A stretch of DNA of 64,000 bases, taken from Fibrella rubiginis (GTDB lineage Bacteria > Bacteroidota > Bacteroidia > Cytophagales > Spirosomataceae). A program made the translations under genes and the position numbers. The notes below the pieces were generated by a model. That model was not told the origin of the DNA. It was given only the letters and a program-made list of their open reading frames with translations, and did not search any database. This document shows positions 35,912 through 44,473 of this stretch, piece by piece; the first letter of the stretch is position 1, and each line of letters opens with the position of its first letter. Location of the stretch: positions 186,001 through 250,000 of the forward strand of contig NZ_JAFMYV010000001.1 in assembly GCF_017353185.1 (NCBI RefSeq), given 5' to 3'.

Positions 35912-36814
35912 ATGGCAAAAAAACCTAAACAAAAATTTCGCGGCATAGGAGTTAAACACTTTTTAAATACTAAACTCAAGCCGAAAATTATTATAACGGA
36001 TAGCGAGCAGAAAGAATCATATCCCCTGTACGTTCAAATTACAGCACAGGGGCAGAATACAAGAATTAGAAGCCTTTTAGGCTCGTATGTATCTGTAAAT
36101 GAATTTGCATCTTATCAAGAAAAGTACGCCGCAGATTTAGCTAAAGAGGCTTCCATAATACGGTATCAACTGTTTCAAATAGCCTCAGAAAGTGGTGAAT
36201 TTGATTTAAGATGGAGCTATGCACCACTTGGTAGTTCGTATGGCAGCACTCAGTATCAGTTTGATTTATTTGTGAATAGTGCGCTCCAGTCACGAGTTGA
36301 CAGATTGCTTCAACAATTTGTCGATAATACCTTGATTCCACTTGAGCGCATTTGGCATAGAGCGCAGTACAATCACCTTCCAGCGGAAAAGTTAACAGAT
36401 ATAGAGTTTGAAAATGCGATAGAAGAATATTATCCTGATAATGGCTTTCTACAATCAGAAGACATAGGAATTCACCATAGGATTAATTTAAATGGAGATG
36501 ATGATGCTAATTTTTTTAGCTTGCTATTTAGTAATTATCTACCTGGCTTTGGTAAACTCAGGGCAGAATTTCCTGCCGAGTTTTGGGATTTACATTCATA
36601 TGTAAATCGTATAAAAAAGGATCAAGATATACATCTTATCACGATAGATGACTGGTTCTCTGGTGAATTTGATCGACTGTTTATGGCTACCTGGAAGGAT
36701 GAAGGAGCATTGAAGGCCATCCACGAAGGGTTTGACACTTTGCGGAGTGGTATGCACTCTGACTATCAGCAGTTCTTGAAGACACACGACCCGGCGACAC
36801 ATGTACCGCTTTAA
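35912..36814 (+). CDS. Unknown protein with integrase-arm-like N-terminus
   Basis: 300 residues, AT-richer than its neighbours. Residues about 25-65 (KPKIIITDSEQKESYPLYVQ then ITAQGQNTRIRS) resemble the arm-binding domain of Bacteroidota tyrosine recombinases, but no catalytic domain follows. The rest is helical and acidic with no recognised motif. It could be a DNA-binding accessory factor (directionality or competition with Int) or an unrelated protein. The base composition points to a separate origin. Confidence 0.5.
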   Translation: MAKKPKQKFRGIGVKHFLNTKLKPKIIITDSEQKESYPLYVQITAQGQNTRIRSLLGSYVSVNEFASYQEKYAADLAKEASIIRYQLFQIASESGEFDLRWSYAPLGSSYGSTQYQFDLFVNSALQSRVDRLLQQFVDNTLIPLERIWHRAQYNHLPAEKLTDIEFENAIEEYYPDNGFLQSEDIGIHHRINLNGDDDANFFSLLFSNYLPGFGKLRAEFPAEFWDLHSYVNRIKKDQDIHLITIDDWFSGEFDRLFMATWKDEGALKAIHEGFDTLRSGMHSDYQQFLKTHDPATHVPL

Positions 36815-36848
36815 TGGATTAATTTTTTATTTGTCGAATATTATCCGT

Positions 36849-36856
36849 TAGCTTTG
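36849..36856 (+). promoter_or_regulatory. -7 box upstream of the excisionase-like gene
   Basis: TAGCTTTG matches TAnnTTTG, 42 nt before the GTG start at 36898. The nearest TTG (36831-36833) is only 15 bp away, so the promoter is not optimal. Confidence 0.35.
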
Positions 36857-36897
36857 CCCCACAGGGTCGCAAACAATCCCCCTGTATCCTTTACATT

Positions 36898-37119
36898 GTG
36901 GCAAAGTCCCCTCCCCCCCCGGCTCAGGCCGATGAATGGCTCAGGCCAAAAGATGTTCAGCGGTATCTAAAAGTATCCGCGAACAGGTATTATCAACTCA
37001 TCAAGGACAACGCATTCCCTGTAACCAAACCAGACCCAGAAGGCCGGTTGGTATACGTCAGTAAAGCTGACGTAGATGCCTTTGTTCGTAGAGGTTATCC
37101 GGCTGCGCAGTCTGTGTGA
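36898..37119 (+). CDS. Excisionase-like helix-turn-helix protein
   Basis: 73 residues, GTG start. EWLRPKDVQRYLKVSANRYYQLIKD then LVYVSKADVDAFVRRG is a MerR-type/excisionase HTH (HTH_17 group). It lies near the integrase as expected for a recombination directionality factor. Its stop overlaps the start of the next gene (GTGTGA), so the two are coupled. Confidence 0.8.
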   Translation: MAKSPPPPAQADEWLRPKDVQRYLKVSANRYYQLIKDNAFPVTKPDPEGRLVYVSKADVDAFVRRGYPAAQSV

Positions 37120-37898
37120 ACTCGGAATGCTCCTCCTACGCGATAGGCATCAAAACAGACTTGCCCATCTCCAACCCATTCCTCGAACTATTTTTTCATC
37201 AAAAAGCCCCTGCCAGTGCTTCGAACACTAACAAGGGCAAGAGTCTTCAGGACAAGACGATGCAATTTAAAAGAAAATTTCTTCCGGTACGCCACGCGCG
37301 AACACGGACCGCTACAGGTCTATCTACCGGTACTGCCAGGTCGAAACGACCCTACGACAAGCCTCGGATAAAAAATTCCGGAATGGCCACTTCACGACCT
37401 ATCCCCAGATCGAAAATTAATACAAGGTCGGTCATGTCACAGGCCGATGTAGACATTTTTTACGCTGCCATCAGGCGTCAAGAAGGCTTTGAGGTGTTCA
37501 TTATCGCCTCGCTTGATAGCGAATCTGATTTTGTACACTGGCCAACCGGTATCCTTATTGATGGCTCATCCATTACGAAAACGGGCATTTCTGATGTAGC
37601 CAATTTTGAGGCTCATCATCAGTTAATGGCTTTCAAATCAGCTATTTACCGTGTGCTCATTCATAGGATAGCCAATGGACAAGCCCTGACCCAATCCGAC
37701 GTACAGGCTGCCGTTGACTATAGCGTGCAACATCAACTATGGTTTGACTGCATTGCGGTCACTCAGCAAGCCGTGGACCGGGTACTTGATCTGCTTAGCT
37801 TATCCGCTATCACTGGAGAGCAGGCCAAGCGCCGTTGCCAGGCCATTGACCGAGCCGCCCAACGGTTAGAACGAGGCTTCGTCACGCACCCTCATTGA
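37116..37898 (+). CDS. Unknown element-encoded protein
   Basis: 260 residues with a GTG start overlapping the excisionase stop. The first 105 residues are basic and Arg/Lys/Thr-rich, likely disordered and possibly nucleic-acid binding. The C-terminal 150 residues (MSQADVDIFYAAIRRQEGFE, then HHQLMAFKSAIYRVLIHRI) appear as a mixed alpha/beta domain. No family recognised. A true start further downstream (ATG at about 37434, MSQADVD) is possible. A terminator follows. Confidence 0.5.
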   Translation: MNSECSSYAIGIKTDLPISNPFLELFFHQKAPASASNTNKGKSLQDKTMQFKRKFLPVRHARTRTATGLSTGTARSKRPYDKPRIKNSGMATSRPIPRSKINTRSVMSQADVDIFYAAIRRQEGFEVFIIASLDSESDFVHWPTGILIDGSSITKTGISDVANFEAHHQLMAFKSAIYRVLIHRIANGQALTQSDVQAAVDYSVQHQLWFDCIAVTQQAVDRVLDLLSLSAITGEQAKRRCQAIDRAAQRLERGFVTHPH

Positions 37899-37909
37899 CT
37901 GGATCACTC

Positions 37910-37936
37910 AGCCCGGCTACTCGCAATGGCCGGGCT
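37910..37936 (+). terminator. Intrinsic terminator
   Basis: AGCCCGG (37910-37916) pairs with CCGGGCT (37930-37936), followed by a T-rich stretch. It ends the excisionase operon. Confidence 0.7.
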
Positions 37937-37957
37937 TTACTCATTTTATGTCAGTAA

Positions 37958-39244
37958 ATGATGAATAACTCTCCTGCATATAGACGGCTAGAAGCTGCCG
38001 TCGAAGGTGGGCAAGCCTTCAAAGCACCTACCTGTTGTGTCAGCTTCTTTGTAAAACGTCGTAATACATTCAGTATCATCGTGTTTCGACTCCTCACGAA
38101 TGGCAAACGCGCTCCGGACGTATCAACGGGCATTCACTGCGACCGTGAAAACTTTGACCCTAAAACCCGCACCATCAAAAACGATCCGGTTAATTCAGCC
38201 CGGCTACGTACTCTGGAGGCCGCTGTGCAACGCATTTTCAAGGACCGCGAGCTAACGGGGCGTAGTCTGAATGCCAAGGTGATCCGTGACATAGCCTTGG
38301 GCCTGCGCGGACACAATGAGCCGTTACCTACCGTCATTGAGGGCATTCGCCGCTATCTGGAACGGCACGAGAAACGGGTGGCGATTCAAGACCTGGCCGA
38401 CGGGTCGATGAAACGCTACCGTACCTACGCCGATATCCTGGAATGCTTTTTTACCCTGCAATCTGGCTACGGTAAAGACACCAACTTCAACGAGCTGAAA
38501 CCCGCCCTGGAGCATCATCTGGTATACGACTACCTGAAAGCCAAAAGGGGCTATAGCCACAACTACGCCCTGAAAATCTTTCAGTTCATGCGCTCAATCA
38601 TCGAGTACGCCGTAGCCGAAGAGTGGGCCGACCGAAACCCGATCCGGCACGTCAAGATTCGCAAATATCATAAAGACCCCGTTGCCCTGACGATGGCCGA
38701 TCTGGAGCGGTTGCGTGATTTCACGTTTGCCGAGCCACACGCCAACCAGGTACGCGACGTGTTTTTGTTCTGCTGCTACTCCGGCCTTGCTTTTGTGGAC
38801 GTGGCCACGCTAAGCCGGCACAGCCTGACTACGATCAGCGACGTGCCGTGTATTCTCAAGTCGCGCACCAAGTCCGGTGTACAGGCCTTCGTGCCCCTGT
38901 TTCCAGAGGCTAGTGCCATTTTAGACCGCTACGCCCAGCACGAAGCATGTCGCATGAAAGGGCTGCTGCTGCCCGTGCTGTCCAATCCTAAAATGAATAA
39001 GTGGCTCAAGATCATTGGGAATACCGTAGGCATCAAGGAGAGTCTGCATACCCACTTGGCCCGGAAGACGTTCACCATGTACTCCGAAGAGCTAGGCTTT
39101 AGCCTGAGTGAAATGGCGGTGATGATGGGACTAAAAAACGTCACCATGCTCGAAGATCATTACTATCAACGACGCCGGGAACCGGTCATCACGCGGTTTA
39201 AAAACATCTTCCGGCCAGACAGTGACCAGCAGCAAGCTGGCTAG
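37958..39244 (+). CDS. Second tyrosine recombinase, IntDOT-like with altered catalytic residues
   Basis: 428 residues. Arm domain (KRRNTFSIIVFRLLTNGKRA then STGIHCDRENFDPKTRT) and core-binding domain. In the catalytic domain the usual first Arg is replaced: CCYSGLAFVDVATLSRHSL, as is known for IntDOT of Bacteroides conjugative transposons. HTHLARKTF keeps His/Arg, MGLKN replaces the usual GHxN (His to Leu), and DHYYQR carries the Tyr. It may act with or against Int, or promote element resolution. Activity is uncertain because two catalytic positions differ. Confidence 0.85.
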   Translation: MMNNSPAYRRLEAAVEGGQAFKAPTCCVSFFVKRRNTFSIIVFRLLTNGKRAPDVSTGIHCDRENFDPKTRTIKNDPVNSARLRTLEAAVQRIFKDRELTGRSLNAKVIRDIALGLRGHNEPLPTVIEGIRRYLERHEKRVAIQDLADGSMKRYRTYADILECFFTLQSGYGKDTNFNELKPALEHHLVYDYLKAKRGYSHNYALKIFQFMRSIIEYAVAEEWADRNPIRHVKIRKYHKDPVALTMADLERLRDFTFAEPHANQVRDVFLFCCYSGLAFVDVATLSRHSLTTISDVPCILKSRTKSGVQAFVPLFPEASAILDRYAQHEACRMKGLLLPVLSNPKMNKWLKIIGNTVGIKESLHTHLARKTFTMYSEELGFSLSEMAVMMGLKNVTMLEDHYYQRRREPVITRFKNIFRPDSDQQQAG

Positions 39245-39257
39245 ACAACCACCCACC

Positions 39258-39295
39258 AAACCCCCGTACCGGCTGCTAGATCGGTACGGGGGTTT
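39258..39295 (+). terminator. Intrinsic terminator after the second recombinase
   Basis: A perfect 14-bp stem, AAACCCCCGTACCG (39258-39271) with its complement (39282-39295), and a 10-nt loop. Confidence 0.85.
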
Positions 39296-39313
39296 CGACT
39301 TCCAACTGATTTT

Positions 39314-40669
39314 ATGAAGCCTATTCTGGAACCCCTAAAACCTAAATTAGACAAACTACGCGCAGAGGCTGCTGCGGCCATCGGCGTAAATGCCGATAGT
39401 AGCCAGCCCCAACCACCATCGACTAAACCCCGCCGCATTTCCCACCACAACGAGACGGAGGGTAAAAAGTCCAAACGGCAAATGGTCGAGCGAAACCTGG
39501 AAAGCCTTTATCAATTTCGCTATAATGAACTGACAGGTGGGGTTGAGTTCACGCCTTATGGAAAGGATACGTTTAGATCACTCGATGACTACCAACTCAA
39601 CTCGATCTGTCGGCAGCTTGATACCAAACGCCAGATCGAAATTGCACCGGCCACGCTGTTAGGCTATCTCCAGTCCGATTTTGTCCCATCTTATCATCCG
39701 TTGATAGACTACTTCAAGGGATTGTCTGACCGAGAGGGTACAGCTACAATTGATGCCGTTGCCGCTACTGTGCAGGTGGAGAATGCGGGTCTATTTGCCG
39801 AGGCGCTCATGCGCTGGATGGTTGCCGCCGTGGCCAACGCCGTGGAAAAGAATAAGCGAATTTGCCGCAACCAAACGTGCCTGGTATTAACGGGAGGACA
39901 GGGCATATTTAAGACGACCTGGCTTGACGGTCTGTGTCCACCAACACTGCTTCCCTATAAGTTTACCGGCAAGATCAACCTTGAAAACAAAGACACGCTT
40001 GTCCTGCTGGCGCTTAAATTCATCATCAACCTGGATGATCAGCTTCGGGAGCTTAACAAAAAGGATGCCGATACGGTCAAAACGCTCATCAGCCACGGTA
40101 GCGTAACAGTGCGGCGACCCTACGACAAGATCACCTCGGAGCTTGAACGAACCGCTTCGTTCCTGGCTTCGGTTAACCACGATGAGTTTTTAGCCGATTC
40201 GACGGGAAGCCGCCGATTTTTTCCGTTTCGGGTGCTGGATATTGACCTTGATACGTTTCAGAAACTTGACATCGACCACGCATGGGCCGAAGCCAACACG
40301 CTTTACAAAAGCGGGTTTAAGTATTGGTGGAGCGCCGACGAGGTAGCGGCTAAATTCAACAATAGCGACGAGTTTCAGGTCGTTACCCCCGAATCGGAAA
40401 TGCTTCATCACTACTATGAAGTAGTCAACGACGTGAGCCAGTCGAGCGTAGCCTTGACGACGACCATGCTACTAAGCCGCCTCCAGGACAAAACCCGCGT
40501 GACGCTATCGCTGAAAAAATTAGGCGAAGCCCTGCGTAAAGCGAACGCCATCCGGCAGAAAGCAAAAGGGAAAAACCGTAACTACTGCTACTTTCTGCGG
40601 GAGCGAACCGGGAGCGAATTAGAGGCGCTATCCACGCCCGATCTGGCCAGTTCACAAGAGAGTGGGTAA
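39314..40669 (+). CDS. VapE/virulence-associated-E-type replication helicase
   Basis: 451 residues. N-terminal region unlike the primase domain of larger VapE proteins. The central P-loop is LVLTGGQGIFKTTWLDGLC (GxxGxxKT/S), the Walker-B-like acidic pair is FIINLDDQLREL, and the sensor/arginine region is RRPYDKITSELERTASFLAS followed by STGSRRFFPF. This matches the VirE/VapE ATPase family used by phage satellites and integrative elements for their own replication. It is next to the iterons and the primase gene. Confidence 0.88.
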   Translation: MKPILEPLKPKLDKLRAEAAAAIGVNADSSQPQPPSTKPRRISHHNETEGKKSKRQMVERNLESLYQFRYNELTGGVEFTPYGKDTFRSLDDYQLNSICRQLDTKRQIEIAPATLLGYLQSDFVPSYHPLIDYFKGLSDREGTATIDAVAATVQVENAGLFAEALMRWMVAAVANAVEKNKRICRNQTCLVLTGGQGIFKTTWLDGLCPPTLLPYKFTGKINLENKDTLVLLALKFIINLDDQLRELNKKDADTVKTLISHGSVTVRRPYDKITSELERTASFLASVNHDEFLADSTGSRRFFPFRVLDIDLDTFQKLDIDHAWAEANTLYKSGFKYWWSADEVAAKFNNSDEFQVVTPESEMLHHYYEVVNDVSQSSVALTTTMLLSRLQDKTRVTLSLKKLGEALRKANAIRQKAKGKNRNYCYFLRERTGSELEALSTPDLASSQESG

Positions 40670-40950
40670 GATCAATTCTGCATCGGGGTAAGATCGGATG
40701 AAATCCACCTTACCCCGTTTTGCCTCGAAAGCGACCCCATTTTATTACTAATAAGTCTTTATATATTTTTTACTTACCCATCTTACCCAAATGTATAAAA
40801 GCCACGATACAGTCTAAAAATGGTTTTTTCCTGGGTAAGATTAATCTTACCCACATCTTACCCACAACTTACCCATTATTGAAAAAACTGCCGAATGAGT
40901 GACTTAGCGAGGGTGGGTAAGATGGGTAGGTAAAAAGTAGGTAAAAAGTT
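40664..40950. repeat. Iteron cluster, candidate replication origin of the element
   Basis: Seven exact copies of GGGTAAGAT or its complement (starts 40664, 40686, 40780, 40833, 40844, 40855, 40915) plus variants at 40707, 40771 and 40866. Copies at 40844, 40855 and 40866 are spaced exactly 11 bp. 40833-40852 is a perfect 20-bp palindrome. A/T-rich DNA (40735-40770) adjoins. Downstream is a GTAGGTAAAAA direct repeat. It lies between helicase and primase genes, as an oriV would. Confidence 0.8.
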
Positions 40951-40991
40951 TTCAGAGTTTTTTGTCTTTGGCTGTTTCTGCCCGTGACTAC

Positions 40992-41586
40992 TCAGCACAC
41001 ACCCCCCGAAAGGGGTAAAAAATGACGAATCACCACCTTACCCAACAAGCCATTGAGCGCTACGTGGCCGCCCTGGGGGCTACCCAATACCACGTTCGCC
41101 TGCTTAATTTCCAGACCGACCAGGCCAAGCCCGTCATCTACACGGCTACGCAGCTCACCGACCCCAAGACGGTCGCATACCTGCGGTGGCAAAACAGCCT
41201 GGGCTTCGACGTATACGCCCGTCCCGTTGGCTGGCAGTACGTGCTGCTCGATGATTTGACGCTCGATGCGCTGACCCGCATCAAAGCCGACGAGTTGCGG
41301 CCCTGTCTACTACTGGAAACCTCCCCTGGCAACTACCAGGCGTGGGTCATTCTAGCCGAGTGTCCCACCGACCGCGAAGGGGCTAAAACCATCTGCCGGG
41401 CGATGGCCCAAACATACCAGGCTGATTTATGCAGTGCCGAGCCGGATCACGTCGGACGACTGCCGGGCCTAACCAACCGAAAAGCCAAATACCGCCAGGC
41501 GAATGGTCAATTTCCTTTCGTTCGCCTCCACGGGGCTACGCATCGGCTGTCCCATTTTTCTACCCCTTCGGGGGGGTGTGTGCTGA
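40992..41586. repeat. 26-bp inverted repeat bracketing the 5' half of the primase gene
   Basis: 40992-41017 (TCAGCACACACCCCCCGAAA + GGGGTA) is the complement of 41561-41586 with two mismatches. The first arm is directly before the start codon and the second is inside the gene. Confidence 0.75.
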
Positions 41587-41873
41587 ACGATCCCCCGGTA
41601 CCCCCGTCCGGGACAACTGAGACACCATCATACCCACTAACTACTGTGTCCCAAGGTGTCCAACTACTTGATAGACAGGCTGGGACACCGACTCACAGCT
41701 TTAGTGAACACGATTTCGGTATTGTGATAGGATTGGTCCGAAAAGGGTGGGATGATGACCGTATTGCGGCGCACCTGGTAGCTCACAGCCCTAATTTATC
41801 CAGCCGTAAAAAGCGGTACACCGGCAAATACATTGCCCGGACCATCGAAAAAGCCCGAAAAGTGGCCGGGTAG
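41022..41873 (+). CDS. RepB-family DNA primase
   Basis: 283 residues. The archaeo-eukaryotic-type primase core is clear: YVLLDDLTLDALTRIKADEL, PCLLLETSPGNYQAWVILAE, TYQADLCSAEPDHVGRLPGL and TNRKAKY. The pattern DDLT...TSPGNxQxW...D.....HxxRLPGxTNRK is that of the RepB_primase family of plasmids and integrative elements. The C-terminal 70 residues (FGIVIGLVRKGWDDDRIAAHL) look like a helical DNA-binding domain. With the VapE-type helicase and iterons it forms a replication module. Confidence 0.88.
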   Translation: MTNHHLTQQAIERYVAALGATQYHVRLLNFQTDQAKPVIYTATQLTDPKTVAYLRWQNSLGFDVYARPVGWQYVLLDDLTLDALTRIKADELRPCLLLETSPGNYQAWVILAECPTDREGAKTICRAMAQTYQADLCSAEPDHVGRLPGLTNRKAKYRQANGQFPFVRLHGATHRLSHFSTPSGGCVLNDPPVPPSGTTETPSYPLTTVSQGVQLLDRQAGTPTHSFSEHDFGIVIGLVRKGWDDDRIAAHLVAHSPNLSSRKKRYTGKYIARTIEKARKVAG

Positions 41874-42049
41874 GTTACTGGATTGCCACTTGTGAGCAGG
41901 AGATAATACGAAATAATACAGTGAGCCATCGGCGTAATATGAAATAATACGGGGCCAGTAGCTTGTATTACTTCAATCTAAACCTAGCCAACCCGCTTCG
42001 TCTGTCCCACTAGGCAGTAGCATCAATCACCATCAACTAGTATCTGTTC
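41874..42049. other. Regulatory-looking gap with short repeats
   Basis: Holds two GAAATAATAC copies (about 41909 and 41939) and the first CCACTAGGCAG motif (42007-42017). No coding seen. Confidence 0.35.
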
Positions 42050-42244
42050 ATGGCCATTCAGATCAGCGGTTTTATGTCCCGCAAACAACTCAGTACCGTT
42101 TATAAGACCTCGCCCAAGACGTTTACGAAGTCGCTTGTCTTTCACTTTAAAGGAGAATTTACCGGGATTCGCCTGTTTTCGCCCGACCAGGTAGCGCGGA
42201 TAGTAGCAGTATTGGGTCCCTGGGATATGACTATCGAGGACTAG
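42050..42244 (+). CDS. Small unknown protein, possible HTH
   Basis: 64 residues. SGFMSRKQLSTVYKTSPKTFTKSLV reads like a helix-turn-helix followed by FTGIRLFSPDQVARIVAVLGPWDM, similar in layout to small excisionase/DNA-binding proteins of Bacteroidota elements. Preceded at about 40 bp by a CCACTAGGCAG motif shared with later genes. Confidence 0.5.
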   Translation: MAIQISGFMSRKQLSTVYKTSPKTFTKSLVFHFKGEFTGIRLFSPDQVARIVAVLGPWDMTIED

Positions 42245-42354
42245 GTGGTCATTGCGTCCCATGCGTGGCCACTCATGGCCTTTGGTTGCCCCTAGTGGAT
42301 ACCCCGTCGTAGCGTTCTGCTATTCTTGTTGCTCACAAACCAAGAGCAAAAACA

Positions 42355-43059
42355 ATGACAAGGGCAAAAAGAATGACGACGGAACAGATTGAGCTAGCGC
42401 AGGATCTACAGGATGAGGGATACAGCTTCCGCGAGATTGCCAAGGAGTTAGGCGTGGCAAAATCGACGGTAGAACGCGCCCTCAAGCAAGCAATTGGGAC
42501 AACCGATGAGGAAGAAGACGAAGAAGCAATCATCCCCGCTACCTTGCCACAGGTACGTCAAGCCGCTCCGGAAGCCAACTTGGCGGTTCATGCCTTAATG
42601 GCTGATTTATACCGACAACGCGAAGTGCGCCAGATAGAAACCGACCGCATTGATAACCGTAAGCAGTGGTTTGTCGATAAGGTCAACCGGCTTATCAAGG
42701 AATTAATCAAAAACGCGGGTAGAACCACTTGGGATGAGGGAGAAGTTGATGATTATATTCTGCGGGTAGACACGCTTAAAGAAAAGCTGCTCAAATTCTG
42801 CGAGAAGCACGCCATCGACGAGGAAGGGCTACAACTCTGGGCCGTCTTGACCGAGCTGGTCAACTTCATGACCGCACACATGAAGGAAAACCGCCCTTGG
42901 CTGGGTTCGGAAGTGACGTTCAACCTGAGTAAAGAAGCGATTCGTTCTTGGAAAGATAATATGGTGGATGAATTTGACCAGGAGGCCTATGAAGCGGATG
43001 AGGACGAGGAGGATGAAGATGAGGAAGATGAAGAAGATGAAGACGAGGAAGATGATTAG
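42355..43059 (+). CDS. HTH protein with strongly acidic C-terminal tail
   Basis: 234 residues. The N-terminus MTTEQIELAQDLQDEGYSFR then EIAKELGVAKSTVERALK is a resolvase/homeodomain-type HTH. A helical middle part follows. The last 24 residues are almost entirely Asp/Glu. The acidic tail resembles DNA-mimic or nucleoprotein-chaperone tails. A role in partition, replication control or transcription of the element is possible. No family recognised for the middle region. Confidence 0.65.
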   Translation: MTRAKRMTTEQIELAQDLQDEGYSFREIAKELGVAKSTVERALKQAIGTTDEEEDEEAIIPATLPQVRQAAPEANLAVHALMADLYRQREVRQIETDRIDNRKQWFVDKVNRLIKELIKNAGRTTWDEGEVDDYILRVDTLKEKLLKFCEKHAIDEEGLQLWAVLTELVNFMTAHMKENRPWLGSEVTFNLSKEAIRSWKDNMVDEFDQEAYEADEDEEDEDEEDEEDEDEEDD

Positions 43060-43176
43060 CTTCTGGTAACGTTAACCGATCTCAGACGTGGATACATCCA
43101 CTAGGCAGCCCATCATGACATGCTGGCCTGCTGCCGGGTATTGATTGTCTCGTTGCTTTTCACTTCAACTTAAGTT

Positions 43177-44418
43177 ATGAATTCACGATCCCTCGCCGGC
43201 TCAGACCCGGAAACTGGTGTTATCTACGGATCACACGACACCACCACCGACGATTTGCTGTATCCCACGTGGTTGGACTTAATGGAATGTAACATTTGCT
43301 CGGTGGCCCAGTGGCTGCGATTTGCCTATTACGATGAAGCTACAGCCCTTGCCAACGGCTGTAGCCTAGACAGGCGCAGGGGGGCGCAGGTAGCCTTACT
43401 AATGGCCAACCGGAAATTCGCCGCAGTAGGTGGCGATGCCGCCCGGTTGAAGGCAGCTATTCTCGGTGGTTGGGGGAACGGCGGCAGTGTAAGAATGAGA
43501 GAGATAGATACGGGGGCACTAATGAGGTTGCTGCCTCACTTAAAGGCGATGCAGGAGATTATGGGGCTACCCGCCAACACGCCAACCAACTTAGCCGATC
43601 CGGGAATAGGTAGTATTGGGGCAACACCCACCCTACTAAGTAAAGAGGTTACTTTTTCACCCACTTTACCCCAAAACGAGATTATTGGCTCTATCCATCG
43701 GTTGTGGAGCGACCTGGAACCGGTGATCAAGGCAGCGGCATCCCGAACCAACGTACCGCCCTGGCTCATTACCGTCATTGCCGCCCATGAAATCAAGTTT
43801 TCACCTTACGGTAAGGCCAATACAAAAAGACCCTATGCCACCGGTGCGGCCCAAATCACGCCCCTCACGTTTTACGATATTTTTTACATCGCTACTACAT
43901 GGGGGCTGGTTACGCCAGCGTTCACCGCTTATATGCAACAACGAATGGGTTCTTTCTGGCCGCGCTACAAGCAACTGGCCATGAACCGACAGGCTGAGCC
44001 ACGTCCCTACCCGATGGCTATTAAGCTGCTGAGAGACCCCGAATTGAACTTGACGATGGCGGGATTACACCTAGCTTGCCTAATTCGGTTTACTAGCGGC
44101 GCACAGCCTGGCTTACCGGTTGACTTGCCTAGACTGGTGCTTGGCTACAACAAGGGCATTGCTTGGACCATGACCCAGATAGCAGGCTACATGGGCAAAA
44201 AACAAGACTTTCTCATCCGGGAAGTCGCTAAGCCTACCTGGGTGTTCCCCAAAGCCTTTACCTTATCAGCCCCGGCCCTTCGCGCTATCCAGTCTGTTCC
44301 CGAAGCCCGTAGTTACATTGCCGATCACCTAGCTCCCGGTGGTTATTTTCAGCAGGCGGCGGCGTTAGGATTGATGGCTAACAACCCTAGTGGTCAACCC
44401 GTTGTAATAGGAGGGTAA
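43177..44418 (+). CDS. Lytic-transglycosylase-like protein of the element
   Basis: 413 residues. The C-terminal region about 185-340 shows an SLT-like layout: TNVPPWLITVIAAHEIKFSP with the candidate catalytic Glu (HEIK), YATGAAQITPLTFYDI (GAAQITP like GLMQLMP) and LVLGYNKGIAWTM (YNxG). The N-terminal part with LMECNICSVAQWLRFAYYDE is unknown. No signal peptide. It could degrade peptidoglycan during transfer, or be a packaged enzyme if the element is a phage satellite. Confidence 0.6.
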   Translation: MNSRSLAGSDPETGVIYGSHDTTTDDLLYPTWLDLMECNICSVAQWLRFAYYDEATALANGCSLDRRRGAQVALLMANRKFAAVGGDAARLKAAILGGWGNGGSVRMREIDTGALMRLLPHLKAMQEIMGLPANTPTNLADPGIGSIGATPTLLSKEVTFSPTLPQNEIIGSIHRLWSDLEPVIKAAASRTNVPPWLITVIAAHEIKFSPYGKANTKRPYATGAAQITPLTFYDIFYIATTWGLVTPAFTAYMQQRMGSFWPRYKQLAMNRQAEPRPYPMAIKLLRDPELNLTMAGLHLACLIRFTSGAQPGLPVDLPRLVLGYNKGIAWTMTQIAGYMGKKQDFLIREVAKPTWVFPKAFTLSAPALRAIQSVPEARSYIADHLAPGGYFQQAAALGLMANNPSGQPVVIGG

Positions 44419-44473
44419 ATGATGCTTAATTCATAATGTAAGTGACCTTATCTTTGGGGTTTCTTCGGACTGA

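Noticed and set aside
40664..40950. Repeated 9-11-bp units looking like a short CRISPR array
   Set aside because: Units are far shorter than CRISPR repeats, occur in both orientations, have no spacers of even size, and no cas gene is near. An origin with iterons explains them better.
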